Counted from the stretch's first letter, positions 16,559 to 27,783 are shown. The stretch: 64,000 bases of DNA from Amorphus coralli DSM 19760 (GCF_000374525.1 NZ_KB894572.1:496001-560000); one strand, 5' to 3'. Made by a program: numbers and translations. The notes: generated from the sequence alone by a model not told the origin.

Positions 16559-17308
16559 TCAGTCGAGGATGCCAGGCAGGCTGAGATCGCCTGAAGCGAT
16601 ATCGAAAACATCCGTCACGCAAAGAAGCGGTGCGTGGATGTTCGCATTCACCCGCAGCGCTGAGGTGACGCCGTCATAGGTGGCTCCACTGACCGCGTCC
16701 GGATCGGCGAAGGGCACCGTGATGGAGACTTCCGGTCCGTCGAACAGGGGCGTGTAGCCCGGGCTGTCGATGAAGATCGGCAGGCCTGGCCATGTTGCGG
16801 GCATGGCGGGCGTTGCACCCTCAGGGATGTCCCTGACGCCGAGCGCACCGTCACCGCAGGCTTCGGTCGGTGTCAGAACCACCCAGTGGCTGTGCCACGA
16901 GAGCCCGTCATTTGCCGGATCGCCATCGTTGTTTTCGTCGAAGAGCGGGGTGTCGTCAAAATCCGGGTGGCTGGTCGCTGCCAGAGCCAGGATGCCGCTG
17001 CCGCCTTCGAAGCCGACGGTCGCGGGGTCGAGCGAGGTGGGCCAGACATAGGAGAACACCGGCGCGCCGCCGAGCGTCCCGATCGGCTCTGGTTGTTCTG
17101 CACCGGCGACGCCGTTTGTCGTCATGTGGAATGTCACGAGACGCCCGTCGCGATGGGCATGGGCGGCGAGAATGTCGAATGCGGCGGTTCTGGGACCGTC
17201 GGCCTCCGAAACAATGGCCCCGTCTGTGTGGATGGCGTGATTTTCGCCGGCGAAAGCGCCGCTGACGAGAGCCAGGACACAAGCGGACGTCAGACAAATT
17301 CGGAACAT
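16559..17308 (-). CDS. Exported protein of unknown family, first gene of the HTHP cassette
   Basis: This 249-residue protein begins with a clear signal peptide (MFRICLTSACVLALVSGAFA, then GEN). I do not recognise a family. Visible features are an Asp/Asn-rich loop (DENNDGDPANDG) that resembles a calcium-binding loop, a WHSHWVVLTP segment, two cysteines (EACGDG and LLCVTD) that may form a disulfide, and a proline-rich stretch (PATWPGLPIFIDSPGY). Length and content suit a periplasmic or secreted beta-rich domain. A strong AGGAGG ribosome-binding site lies 6 nt from the ATG. It leads the minus-strand unit and faces the MarR gene across twin palindromes. Confidence 0.75.
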   Translation of the reverse strand: MFRICLTSACVLALVSGAFAGENHAIHTDGAIVSEADGPRTAAFDILAAHAHRDGRLVTFHMTTNGVAGAEQPEPIGTLGGAPVFSYVWPTSLDPATVGFEGGSGILALAATSHPDFDDTPLFDENNDGDPANDGLSWHSHWVVLTPTEACGDGALGVRDIPEGATPAMPATWPGLPIFIDSPGYTPLFDGPEVSITVPFADPDAVSGATYDGVTSALRVNANIHAPLLCVTDVFDIASGDLSLPGILD

Positions 17309-17320
17309 GATGGCCTCCTG

Positions 17321-17383
17321 ATAGCGAGTCGATATCTTCTAGGCCATTGCACGCTTGGTGTCGAGTCGATACTAATATTGTAT
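17321..17383. promoter_or_regulatory. Divergent HTHP/MarR promoter region with twin 15-bp palindromes
   Basis: Two quasi-palindromes share the core CGAGTCGATA: ATAGCGAGTCGATAT at 17321-17335 and GTGTCGAGTCGATAC at 17358-17372, each pairing at 12 of 15 positions and centred 37 bp apart. For the plus strand, TTGCAC (17347-17352), 17 nt, TACTAA (17370-17375) is a plausible promoter. It would start transcription at about 17382, on the MarR ATG itself, so that mRNA would be leaderless. A weaker imperfect palindrome, ATACTAATATTGTAT, covers 17369-17383. The sites would let the MarR protein repress both directions. Confidence 0.65.
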
Positions 17384-17924
17384 GACGCATGCCGCTCACA
17401 TTCGCGCACTCATCAACCGCCTGTCCCGCCTGGATGCTTCGGAGACGTGGGGGGACGACCTGAACCCGGCGCAGATTTCGGCCCTCGAGTATCTGTTGCG
17501 CGCGAACCGGTTCTCGCGTGCGCCCTCGCACGTCGCGGAGTATCTCGGCACAACGCGCGGAACGATGTCGCAAACGCTCAAGGCATTGATGCGGAAGGGC
17601 TATGTGTCTGAAACCAGATCCGATGCGGACAGGAGATCAATCCGGTACGATCTCACCGTTGCGGGGCAGGCCGTGGCGGGCCGCACGGCCGCGCTGGTCG
17701 AGGCCATCGAAACCCTGCCCTTTGAGCGGCAGGCGGAACTTTCCGAAGCCCTCTCGACGGTCCTGACATCCCGCCTGGCAGCGAGGGGCGGACGCGCATT
17801 CGGGCTGTGTTGCGGCTGCGCGTATCATCGCAGGACGGAAGACAGTGCATTCTGCGCGTTGCTTTCGCTGCCCCTTTCGCTCGAAGAGGGCGACCAAATC
17901 TGTCACGAACAGGTTGCGGCATGA
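17382..17924 (+). CDS. MarR family regulator with cysteine-rich C-terminal tail
   Basis: This 180-residue protein has a MarR winged helix (ISALEYLLR, HVAEYLGTTRGTMSQTLKAL, wing SDADRRSIRYDLT). Five cysteines cluster in the last 40 residues: Cys143, Cys144 and Cys146 (LCCGC), Cys158 and Cys174. This is a metal, heme-related or thiol-redox sensing arrangement rather than an ordinary MarR tail. No ribosome-binding site precedes the ATG; a promoter-like element predicts a start at or next to it, so leaderless translation is likely. Its stop overlaps the MOSC start (ATGA). Divergence from the heme-protein cassette and the shared palindromes indicate it controls that cassette. Confidence 0.88.
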   Translation: MTHAAHIRALINRLSRLDASETWGDDLNPAQISALEYLLRANRFSRAPSHVAEYLGTTRGTMSQTLKALMRKGYVSETRSDADRRSIRYDLTVAGQAVAGRTAALVEAIETLPFERQAELSEALSTVLTSRLAARGGRAFGLCCGCAYHRRTEDSAFCALLSLPLSLEEGDQICHEQVAA

Positions 17925-18601
17925 CGATCCAAATCACCGTTGAAGGCGTGTTCGTTGGGGGCGTCGAAGACCGCTGGGCCGGGAAGCCACCCTCTGCGAT
18001 CAGAAAGCGGCTGCTTTCGCGGGCGGTCTCGCTCACGGAAAACGGTCTCGACGGAGACGCGCAGGCCGACCTCAGGGTGCACGGCGGACCGGACAAGGCC
18101 CTTCATCATTATCCGGGCGAGCATTATGCCGCTTGGGGTGTCGAACTGGCCCGCGACGATCTCGTCCCCGGCGGGTTCGGCGAGAACGTCTCGACCATCG
18201 GTCTGACGGAGGACACGGTCTGCATCGGCGACGTGTTCAAGCTGGGAACGGCAACGGTGCAGATCAGCCAGGGGCGCCAACCCTGCTGGAAGCTCAATGC
18301 CCACACGGGCGACGACCGGATGGCTTGGCGTTTTCAGGCATCGGGACGGACGGGGTGGTATTACAGGGTGCTCGCACCAGGAGAGGTCGGTGTCGGGGAT
18401 AATCTCACGCTGATCGAAAGGCCTTGTCCGGACTGGAGCGTCGCGCGCGTCACCGCGGCGCGGCTTCGGCGCGAGGTCTCGGTGGCAGAGGCGGCAGAGT
18501 TGGCCGGCATGGCGCAACTGGCAGAGGGCTGGCGCGCGGCCTTTGCACGGATGGCAGGGGGCGAGCGGCATGAAGACACCACGAAACGGCTGAAAGGTTA
18601 G
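17921..18601 (+). CDS. MOSC domain protein, YiiM-like
   Basis: This 226-residue protein carries the MOSC (molybdenum cofactor sulfurase C-terminal) domain with an added C-terminal three-helix region, as in YiiM. Signatures are DLRVHGGPDKALHHYPGEHY, GGFGENVSTIGLTE and GRQPCWKLN, where the cysteine is the conserved cofactor-thiol position. YiiM-type proteins bind Moco and reduce N-hydroxylated bases such as 6-hydroxylaminopurine. The ATG overlaps the MarR stop, so the regulator and this detoxifying enzyme form one unit beside the heme-protein cassette. The reductase role is inferred from the family. Confidence 0.88.
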   Translation: MTIQITVEGVFVGGVEDRWAGKPPSAIRKRLLSRAVSLTENGLDGDAQADLRVHGGPDKALHHYPGEHYAAWGVELARDDLVPGGFGENVSTIGLTEDTVCIGDVFKLGTATVQISQGRQPCWKLNAHTGDDRMAWRFQASGRTGWYYRVLAPGEVGVGDNLTLIERPCPDWSVARVTAARLRREVSVAEAAELAGMAQLAEGWRAAFARMAGGERHEDTTKRLKG

Positions 18602-18794
18602 GGCGATGAGCCGCCCGAACCGCTGCCGGCTCCGCCGTTGCTGCGGTGGGCTCCCGATGGTCGGGATGGATTGTCCCGGTGCGCGATGCGTTGCACGCCG
18701 CCCGCCGAAGGTTGTTCGGGGTTCCAGGGAGAGGGGGCAGGTTGAGGGGGCTTAACGCGCCGTTTCGCGCGTTTGCAGGCCGTTCGACGGAACG

Positions 18795-18885
<91 letters not shown>

Positions 18886-18924
18886 GCGAAGCCCTGGCTG
18901 ACTGTGATCGTCCAGCGGGCGCGG

Positions 18925-18953
18925 ACCATAACGACAGACCTGTCGGTCGACAA
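18925..18953 (-). promoter_or_regulatory. Candidate promoter of the tRNA-Ser gene
   Basis: On the minus strand TTGTCG (18953-18948), a 17-nt spacer and TATGGT (18930-18925) form a sigma-70-like promoter. The start would be about 33 nt upstream of the tRNA 5' end. A small inverted repeat (GACAG/CTGTC) lies in the spacer. Supported only by consensus similarity and position. Confidence 0.4.
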
Positions 18954-19313
18954 GGCCGTCGCGGGGCGAATTTTCAAAGCCGCTGTGGACGCGTCCGTGA
19001 ACGCCCGTTTCGCGCCATCCAGGAGCTGGGGCCGCCCTGGCCTGCGGCGACCGGATGGCAGGGACGGCCGCGCGACAAGCGCTCGGCTCGTCACGCCACC
19101 GCGCAGCGTTCGGCCTCTTCGCCAAGTTCCGCCGGGCCTGGCCGGATCAGGGAATCGGTTGAGCCGCGTTCGACGGGAATCGCTTGTGCGAGAGGGAGCT
19201 GCACGCCTGTCTCGGGCGCCTCAGCGGCGCCGGCAGCCCGGAGCGGGCAGGGGGCGCAACGCGGTTTCCCGGCCGGTGCCCTTGTTTTGGCCCCTTTTGC
19301 ACCCGATCTCGCG

Positions 19314-19341
19314 TTGACAGCGAGGGCTTGCCGGCTATATT
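19314..19341 (+). promoter_or_regulatory. Strong sigma-70-type promoter of the rplU operon
   Basis: TTGACA (19314-19319) and TATATT (19336-19341) are separated by 16 nt and preceded by G/C-rich sequence. CTATAT overlapping the -10 fits the alphaproteobacterial housekeeping consensus closely. The predicted start near 19,348 gives a leader of about 160 nt before rplU, long enough for autoregulatory structure. Confidence 0.8.
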
Positions 19342-19508
19342 GCACGCCCTTCGGCAAAGGTTTGGATTGGATGGGGCCTGTCCCCGTGTTCAGGCGCTGC
19401 GCTTGCAGCGGCCAGACGATCGGGACCGGCCTTTCGAGCGGTCGCTTCTTACCGGGGCGACGCATTTCGCAGACGAACAGAGTTTCAGAAGAACTGGTCG
19501 ATAAGACG

Positions 19509-19832
19509 ATGTTTGCAGTGATCAAGACCGGCGGGAAGCAGTACAAGGTCGCCGCCGGCGACCAAATCGAGGTTGAGAAGCTCGACGGCGATGCCGGCGC
19601 GACGCTCACCTTCGACAGCGTGCTGATGGTTTCCGGCGACGACGGCCTTAAGGTTGGCGCGCCGCTGATCGAGGGTGCGAGCGTGGCGGGCGAGATCGTC
19701 GGCCAGAAGCGCACCCGCAAGATCATCATCTTCAAGAAGCGCCGCCGGAAGAGCTCCCGGCGCCGCAACGGTCACCGTCAGCCGCTGACGGTCGTCCGTA
19801 TCACCGACATCAACCTCGGCGCCGCCGCGTAA
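19509..19832 (+). CDS. rplU: 50S ribosomal protein L21
   Basis: This 107-residue ribosomal protein L21 begins [20 protein letters not shown] and contains the typical [18 protein letters not shown] segment and the basic [20 protein letters not shown] rRNA-binding stretch. The length is normal for the family. It heads the rplU-rpmA unit behind a strong promoter. The open frame extends far upstream into non-coding DNA; the ATG at 19509 gives the standard N-terminus. Confidence 0.97.
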   Translation: MFAVIKTGGKQYKVAAGDQIEVEKLDGDAGATLTFDSVLMVSGDDGLKVGAPLIEGASVAGEIVGQKRTRKIIIFKKRRRKSSRRRNGHRQPLTVVRITDINLGAAA

Positions 19833-19896
19833 GCGCTGCTGAAATCGAGGTTCGGGCGCTGCGGCGCCGGCAACGAGTAGAGAGAAGGTCGAAGCC

Positions 19897-20166
19897 ATGG
19901 CTCATAAGAAGGCAGGCGGTTCCTCCCGCAACGGTCGCGACACGATCGGCCGTCGTCTCGGCGTCAAGAAGTATGGCGGCGAGCACGTGATCCCGGGCAA
20001 CATCATCATCCGTCAGCGTGGGACCAAATGGCACCCGGGCGTGAATGTCGGCATGGGCAAGGACCATACGCTGTTCGCGCTCGTCGAGGGTCAGGTCACG
20101 TTCCAGGCAATCGCCAACGGTCGCACGGCCGTCAACGTGGTCCCGGCACCGGAGACCGCCAGCTAA
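19897..20166 (+). CDS. rpmA: 50S ribosomal protein L27
   Basis: This 89-residue protein L27 begins [20 protein letters not shown], the conserved N-terminus that reaches the peptidyl-transferase centre, and continues with the [20 protein letters not shown] core. An AGAGAGAAGG ribosome-binding site lies just upstream. It follows rplU by 64 bp, the universal L21-L27 order. Confidence 0.98.
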   Translation: MAHKKAGGSSRNGRDTIGRRLGVKKYGGEHVIPGNIIIRQRGTKWHPGVNVGMGKDHTLFALVEGQVTFQAIANGRTAVNVVPAPETAS

Positions 20167-20231
20167 CCCGGCCTGAGGGCGACCCTCGCGCCGGTGTCCC
20201 GTGACCCGGCCAGCGAGGCAAAGTTGACGCG

Positions 20232-20260
20232 AAGGGGAGACGGGACGACCGCCTCCCCTT
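20232..20260 (+). terminator. Possible terminator or attenuator after rpmA
   Basis: AAGGGGAG (20232-20239) pairs with CTCCCCTT (20253-20260) around a 13-nt loop, followed by TGTCGTTT. The T tract is weak, so it may only partly reduce read-through into the acetyltransferase and obgE genes. Confidence 0.45.
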
Positions 20261-20285
20261 TGTCGTTTCAACGCGAGTGCGCCCG

Positions 20286-20855
20286 ATGGAACCGTGTGTC
20301 GACGCCTGGTCCGAAAGCCTCCCCCTGTTGACCCCGCGGCTGGCGCTGCAGCCGGTCGGCGAGGCCGATGTTTCGGCGCTCGCAACGCTGGGCAACGATT
20401 TCGAGATCGCCAAGCACACGGCCCGCATGCCGCACCCGCTCACGGAGGCGGCGGTGGCCAACTGGCTCGGGTCGCACGGGCCGAACAAAACGGCCCTGAA
20501 AGTCTGCCGGCGCAGCGATGGAGAGATCCTCGGCCAGATCGGCATCACACGGACGGAAGCGGACCGTGGCGATCTCGGCTACTGGATCGGGCGCGATTAC
20601 TGGGGCGAGGGGATCGCCACGGAAGCGGCCCAGGCCATTCTCGACTTCGCGTTCGCCGAACTGGCCATGGACGAGGTCGAGGCGTCGTGCCGGGTGACCA
20701 ATCCCGGCTCGCGCCGGGTCATCGAGAAGTGTGGCTTTCAGCCGCGAGGCCACGGGCTGATGCACTCCGTCGCGGTCGGCGGTACGGTGCCCATCGAGCG
20801 CTACGGGCTTGACCGCAAGACCTGGCGGTCGTTGAAGACTTGGGCGCATGCATGA
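20286..20855 (+). CDS. GNAT family N-acetyltransferase
   Basis: This protein of about 190 residues is of the RimJ/RimL-like acetyltransferase type: LLTPRLALQPVGEADVSALA at the front, the YWIGRDYWGEGIATEA acetyl-CoA loop (R-x-x-G-x-G/A position), and NPGSRRVIEKCGF near the end. This family acetylates protein N-termini, aminoacyl groups or small amines; the substrate here is unknown. It lies between rpmA and obgE, a place where many Hyphomicrobiales carry such a gene. Starts at a GTG (20277) or the ATG (20286) are both possible; the ATG is used here. Confidence 0.85.
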   Translation: MEPCVDAWSESLPLLTPRLALQPVGEADVSALATLGNDFEIAKHTARMPHPLTEAAVANWLGSHGPNKTALKVCRRSDGEILGQIGITRTEADRGDLGYWIGRDYWGEGIATEAAQAILDFAFAELAMDEVEASCRVTNPGSRRVIEKCGFQPRGHGLMHSVAVGGTVPIERYGLDRKTWRSLKTWAHA

Positions 20856-23151
<2,296 letters not shown>

Positions 23152-23158
<7 letters not shown>

Positions 23159-24456
23159 CGACGCCCGAACAGAGCGCGGATTCCGCCGGAGGCGACGGAT
23201 CCGTCGAGGCCACGATGCTGGCCATCGGACGGCGCGCCCGAGCCGCTGCCGACCGGCTGGCGCTGGCATCGGCGGAGCAGAAGACGCGCGCGCTGACGGA
23301 GATGGCGAAGGCCGTCCGTGCCTCGGTGCCGGCGATCCTCGCCGCCAACGGCGACGATGTCGCGGACATGAAGGCGGCGGGCACGAGCCAGGCGCTGATC
23401 GACCGCGGAACGCTGTCGGCGGAGCGCATCGAGGCAATCGCGACGTCCATCGAGGTTGTTGCGGCGCTCGACGATCCGGTCGGTCAGATCATCGCCGACT
23501 GGCGCCGGCCCAACGGGCTGGAGATCGAGCGCGTGCGCACGCCGCTCGGCGTCGTGGGCATCATCTACGAGAGCCGGCCGAACGTGACGGCGGACGCGGG
23601 CGTCCTGTGTCTCAAGGCTGGCAACGCGGCGATCCTCCGCGGCGGCTCCGACACCCGTCGCAGTGCCGCAGCCATCCATCGCGCTCTTGTCGCCGGCCTG
23701 GAAGCCGCCGGCCTGCCGGCCGATGCGATCCAGGTCGTTCCCACCCGCGACCGTGCCGCCGTCGGTCACATGCTGTCCGGCCTGGACGGCAATGTCGACG
23801 TGATCGTGCCGCGCGGCGGTCGCGGCCTCGTGGAACGGGTGCAGGCGGAAGCCCGGGTGCCCGTGTTCGCGCACCTTGAGGGTCTCTGCCACCTGTTCGT
23901 CCATGCCGACGCCGACCTGGACATGGCCCGCACCATTGCCGTCAACGCCAAGATGCGGCGAACCGGCATATGCGGCGCAATGGAGACGCTGCTGATCGAC
24001 CGGGCGGTGGTCGACACGCACCTCGGTCCCATCGTCACCGCGCTGCAAGAGGCGGGCTGCGCCATCCGTGGCGACGCGACGGTGGTGGCGCGCTGCGCGG
24101 ACGTTGCGCCGGCCAGCGACGACGACTGGGCGACGGAATATCTCGATGCGATCCTTTCGGTGAAGGTGGTGGACGGCCTCGACGGCGCGCTCGACCACAT
24201 TGCCCGCTACAGCTCGCACCACACCGATGCCATCGTCACCGCGGACGAGGCCGCCGCGACGCGGTTCCTCGCCACGGTCGATTCCGCCATCGTGGTGCAC
24301 AACGCTTCGACCCAGTTCGCCGACGGCGGCGAATTCGGAATGGGGGCGGAGATCGGAATCGCCACCGGTCGCTTCCATGCGCGCGGCCCGGTGGGCGTGG
24401 AGCAGCTGACGAGCTTCAAGTACCGGGTCCACGGGACCGGGCAAACCCGCCCATGA
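23152..24456 (+). CDS. proA: Gamma-glutamyl phosphate reductase
   Basis: This 434-residue enzyme reduces the ProB product to glutamate semialdehyde with NADPH. It has the aldehyde-dehydrogenase-like fold with [39 protein letters not shown] and [17 protein letters not shown], in which Cys in [11 protein letters not shown] is the catalytic residue. A GGAG ribosome-binding site lies within the proB end. The stop overlaps the nadD start. Confidence 0.97.
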
Positions 24457-25097
24457 TGGAACGCCTCGCGAGCGGCGTGGGCCGCCCCGACTATCTGCGG
24501 ATCCCGCGTGTGGGGATCGGCCAGAAGATCGCGCTCTTCGGCGGCACCTTCAATCCGCCTCACAAGGGGCATCGTCACGTGGCGATGACGGGGCTGTCGC
24601 GGCTCGGTGTCGATCAGGTGTGGTGGCTGGTCACGCCCGGAAATCCGCTGAAATCCCACGACGGGCTGGCCAGCCTTGACGAACGCGTCCGCATCACCCG
24701 CGAGTATGCCGACCACCCGCGCATGGTGGTGACGGCCTTCGAAGCCAATTACAACTTCCGGTACACGGCCGATACCATCGATTTCTGCCGTCGGCGCTTC
24801 CCCACGGTGAAGTTCGTGTGGCTGATGGGCGCCGACAATCTCGCGACGCTGCACCGCTGGCAGAAATGGCGCGAGATCATGCGCCTCGTGCCGGTTGCCG
24901 TGGTCGACCGGCCGGGCGCGTCAATGTCGGTCATCTCGTCGCCGGCGGCGCGGTCCTTCGCGGGCGCGCGCGTGCCCGAAACCCAGGCCGCGGCGCTGCC
25001 GGGCGCGTCTCCGCCGGCCTGGACATTTCTCCACGTGCCGCTGGATCCGAGCTCGTCCACGGCGATGCGCAACGGTCGTCGCACCTCCGCGTCTTGA
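24453..25097 (+). CDS. nadD: Nicotinate-nucleotide adenylyltransferase
   Basis: This 214-residue enzyme makes nicotinic acid adenine dinucleotide in NAD synthesis. It shows the nucleotidyltransferase motif [11 protein letters not shown], the [11 protein letters not shown] and [12 protein letters not shown] segments and the C-terminal SSTAMRNG (family SST-x-R). About 25 extra residues precede the core ([14 protein letters not shown]...), common in Hyphomicrobiales. The ATG overlaps the proA stop, so proline and NAD genes are one coupled chain. Confidence 0.95.
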   Translation: MMERLASGVGRPDYLRIPRVGIGQKIALFGGTFNPPHKGHRHVAMTGLSRLGVDQVWWLVTPGNPLKSHDGLASLDERVRITREYADHPRMVVTAFEANYNFRYTADTIDFCRRRFPTVKFVWLMGADNLATLHRWQKWREIMRLVPVAVVDRPGASMSVISSPAARSFAGARVPETQAAALPGASPPAWTFLHVPLDPSSSTAMRNGRRTSAS

Positions 25098-25317
25098 AAT
25101 CGTCATCCCGGCACCCCTATCTTTTGTTGTGGCGGTGGATTCGCCGTCCGTGGCATCTTCGCGATGCTGGACCGTTTCTTCAGGATGCAGACATCTGCGA
25201 TGAGAAGCGGTCGCGACGCTTGGACGCCCGGCTCGAAGACGTCGGTCGGGACCTGGTCCAAGTCGGTGGTCGAACAGCCGCGCTCGCGCGGCATGGCGAA
25301 AGGGCAAATTGTCGACC

Positions 25318-25731
25318 ATGAAGTTTGAGGCAGAGGGCGCGACTCTCGTTCGTGAGCCTCATCAGAGCCTTCCTCCGCGCGACATGTCGGAGGAGGCGCT
25401 TCGCATCGTCCTGGAAAGTCTCGACGACTCCAAGGCCGAGGACGTGATCTCCATCGACGTGACGGGCAAGACACCGCTCGCCGACCACATGGTGGTGGCC
25501 TCTGGCCGCTCCCATCGCCACGTAGGCGCGGTCGCCGACCGGCTTCTCCGTGACCTGAAGGACGCCGGGCTCGGCACGTCCCGTGTCGAGGGCATGAGCA
25601 CCTGTGACTGGGTGCTGATCGACACCGGCGACGTGATCGTTCACCTCTTCCGTCCCGAGGTGCGCGAATTCTACAATCTGGAGAAGATGTGGTCGGCCGA
25701 ACAGCCGGCGAGCATCCACGTGGTCGGCTGA
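25318..25731 (+). CDS. rsfS: Ribosomal silencing factor RsfS
   Basis: This 137-residue RsfS (Iojap, DUF143) protein binds L14 and blocks subunit joining when nutrients are short. The family core is LDDSKAEDVISIDVTGKTPLADHMVVASGRS, with WVLIDTGDVIVHLFRPEVREFYNLEKMW later. Start codons TTG 25309 and ATG 25318 are close. The ATG is used, and a shorter one at 25384 (MSEEAL) would also keep the domain. It precedes rlmH, as is widely conserved. Confidence 0.93.
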   Translation: MKFEAEGATLVREPHQSLPPRDMSEEALRIVLESLDDSKAEDVISIDVTGKTPLADHMVVASGRSHRHVGAVADRLLRDLKDAGLGTSRVEGMSTCDWVLIDTGDVIVHLFRPEVREFYNLEKMWSAEQPASIHVVG

Positions 25732-25803
25732 CCGGCCACCGGTTCTGAACGGATCGGCGGACGGGGCGAGGATCACCGGGATCGGGACAGTGCGTACGGC
25801 CTG

Positions 25804-26286
25804 ATGCGGATTGCTATCGTCGCCATCGGACGGCTCAAGAACGGGCCGGAGCAGGACCTCGTCGCGCGCTACATGGAGCGCGCGAAGAAGGTCGGGGCCC
25901 AGATGGGTCTCGATGTCGGCGGGATTCGCGACCATGCCGAATCCCAACTGCCAAGCGCAGACGGCCGGCGCGAGGCCGAGGCGAAGGTTCTGTCGAAAGG
26001 CCTGGAAGACCGGTGGCGAGTGATCGCCCTCGACGAACGCGGTCGCGATACCGGCAGCGTCGAGTTGGCCGAACTGCTTGGGGCCTGGCGCGACGACGGC
26101 GTCTCCGACACGCTTTTCGTCATCGGTGGGCCGGACGGGCTGCACCCGGATCTGCGCCGACGGGCCGACCATGTGCTGGCCTTCGGCCGGGCGACGTGGC
26201 CGCACATGCTGGCGCGCGTGCTCCTGAGCGAACAGATCTACCGCGCCACCACGATCCTCAGCGGGCACCCCTATCATCGGGTCTGA
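25804..26286 (+). CDS. rlmH: 23S rRNA (pseudouridine1915-N3)-methyltransferase RlmH
   Basis: This 160-residue SPOUT-fold methyltransferase modifies helix 69 of 23S rRNA. Signatures are MRIAIVAIGRLKNGPEQDLV, the ALDERGRDTGSVELAELL segment, the SAM-binding VIGGPDGLHPDL knot loop and the C-terminal VLLSEQIYRATTILSGHPYHR. Length and ending are standard. It follows rsfS by 72 bp, the usual pair acting on ribosome maturation. Confidence 0.96.
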   Translation: MRIAIVAIGRLKNGPEQDLVARYMERAKKVGAQMGLDVGGIRDHAESQLPSADGRREAEAKVLSKGLEDRWRVIALDERGRDTGSVELAELLGAWRDDGVSDTLFVIGGPDGLHPDLRRRADHVLAFGRATWPHMLARVLLSEQIYRATTILSGHPYHRV

Positions 26287-26448
26287 CGGCGGGCGGGCCG
26301 CGCGTTTGATCAGCGACGATCTCATAAGGATGTGTTCACTCCGGCAAGGCAGCCTGTGGACGCCCGCGCGCTGCCGGCCGACACTGTGATTCGAAGCTGG
26401 CCGGAAGCCCGGTCGCCGGATTGCCCGTTTCTGGAGCCCGTCTCACGC

Positions 26449-27783
26449 ATGACTGCGCGCCAGCGGTCCCGACCGATCCGATTGCCCGCCCGCGCCCGGC
26501 GCGCGGCTCGGATGGCGCTCGCGCTGTCGGTCGCCGTGCTGGTCGCCACGGGGGAGGGGGCCTTCGCCCAGCCCGTCGCAGCGGAGGAACAGGAGCGGAT
26601 CGAAGCGCGCCAGCAGGAGCTCGAGGCCCTGCGCGAACAAATGCAGCTGACCCGCGAGCGCGAGGCGGAGCTGGCGGAAGAGGTCGCGGCGCTCGATCAG
26701 GATCGTGCCGCCCTCACGGAAGACCTGGTGCGGACCGGCGAGCGCATCGCCCGTCTCGAACGGCGCATTTCCGACAGCGAGGAGCGGCTGGCGAAGCTGT
26801 CCAGGAACGAGGACGGCATCCGCCTGTCCCTGAACGCACGCCGTGGCGTGATCGCGGAAGTGCTCGCCGCTCTTCAACGCATCGGTGCGAAGCCACCGCC
26901 CGCTGTCGCCGTGCAGCCGGAAGACGCGCTTGCGGCCGTGCGCAGTGCCATCCTCCTTGGCGCCGTCGTGCCGGAGCTCAATGTCGAGGCGGAGGCGCTG
27001 GCCGCGGACCTCAAGGCGCTGACCACACTCAAGGCGCAAATCGCCGAGGAGCGCGAATCGCTGTCCGCGGATCTCGCGTCGCTGACCGAGGAGCGCGCGC
27101 GGGTCCAGCTTCTGGTCGAGGAAAAGAAGGCGCAGCGCGACGAGCAGGTGGCCGCTCTCGAGGCCGAACGGGAGAAGGCGGAGGACCTTGCCTCGCGCAC
27201 GTCGTCGCTGCAGGAGCTGATCGAGGGGCTGGAGCGAGAGGTCGCCGGTGCCCGCAAGGCCGCGGAAGCGGCGCGTACGGCCAGCGAGGCGGAAACCAAG
27301 CCGAGCGCCGGCGACCCGGGACGCCTGTCGCCGGCCGTCCCGTTCGCGCGGGCGCGCGGCAGCCTGCCTCTCCCCGCCCAGGGCGCCGTCCTGCGGCGCT
27401 TCGGCGAACCGGACGCCACCGGCGACGCGGCGAAGGGCATTTCGATCTCGACGCTTCCCCAGGCCCAGATCCTGGCGCCGGCCGATGGCTGGGTGGTCTA
27501 TGCCGGACCGTTCCGCAGCTATGGCCAACTCTTGATCCTGAATGTCGGCGACGGATACCATGTTCTGCTGGCGGGCATGGACCGGACGGACGTCCAGCTC
27601 GGCCAATTCGTCCTTGCCGGCGAGCCGGTGGGGACGATGGGTTCTCAAAGATTCGCGAGCGCGGCCACCATGGACATCGAATCGCCGCGACCTGTGCTCT
27701 ATGTAGAATTTCGGAAGGATGGATCTTCCATCGACCCCGACCCGTGGTGGTCGGCGCGTGCAGACGAAGAGGTTCGTGGATGA
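26449..27783 (+). CDS. Murein hydrolase activator, EnvC-like, with degenerate LytM domain
   Basis: This 444-residue periplasmic protein has an Arg-rich N-region and signal peptide ending AFA-QP near residue 40. A long coiled coil (about 45-285) is rich in Glu, Arg and Ala heptads. The C-terminal M23/LytM fold (about 320-440) includes GAVLRRFGEP, ILAPADGWVVYAGPFRSYGQ and GYHVLLAGMD. The zinc-binding HxH of active enzymes is replaced by YVEF, so, like EnvC, it should activate amidases rather than cut peptidoglycan. I chose the ATG that puts the signal peptide near the front; a GTG at 26332 is upstream. It overlaps ctpA (ATGA). Confidence 0.92.
   Translation: MTARQRSRPIRLPARARRAARMALALSVAVLVATGEGAFAQPVAAEEQERIEARQQELEALREQMQLTREREAELAEEVAALDQDRAALTEDLVRTGERIARLERRISDSEERLAKLSRNEDGIRLSLNARRGVIAEVLAALQRIGAKPPPAVAVQPEDALAAVRSAILLGAVVPELNVEAEALAADLKALTTLKAQIAEERESLSADLASLTEERARVQLLVEEKKAQRDEQVAALEAEREKAEDLASRTSSLQELIEGLEREVAGARKAAEAARTASEAETKPSAGDPGRLSPAVPFARARGSLPLPAQGAVLRRFGEPDATGDAAKGISISTLPQAQILAPADGWVVYAGPFRSYGQLLILNVGDGYHVLLAGMDRTDVQLGQFVLAGEPVGTMGSQRFASAATMDIESPRPVLYVEFRKDGSSIDPDPWWSARADEEVRG

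Larger units (their letters stand above)
18886..19508. other. Long intergenic region before rplU
   Basis: This 623-bp stretch holds no convincing gene. It contains the tRNA-Ser promoter candidate at its left end and, on the right, the rplU promoter (19314-19341) plus a leader of about 160 nt. The leader has a perfect 6-bp hairpin (CGCTGC 19395-19400, loop GCTT, GCAGCG 19405-19410), which could serve ribosomal-protein autoregulation, though I match it to no known leader family. The segment 18954-19300 shows nothing I can name. Confidence 0.6.
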
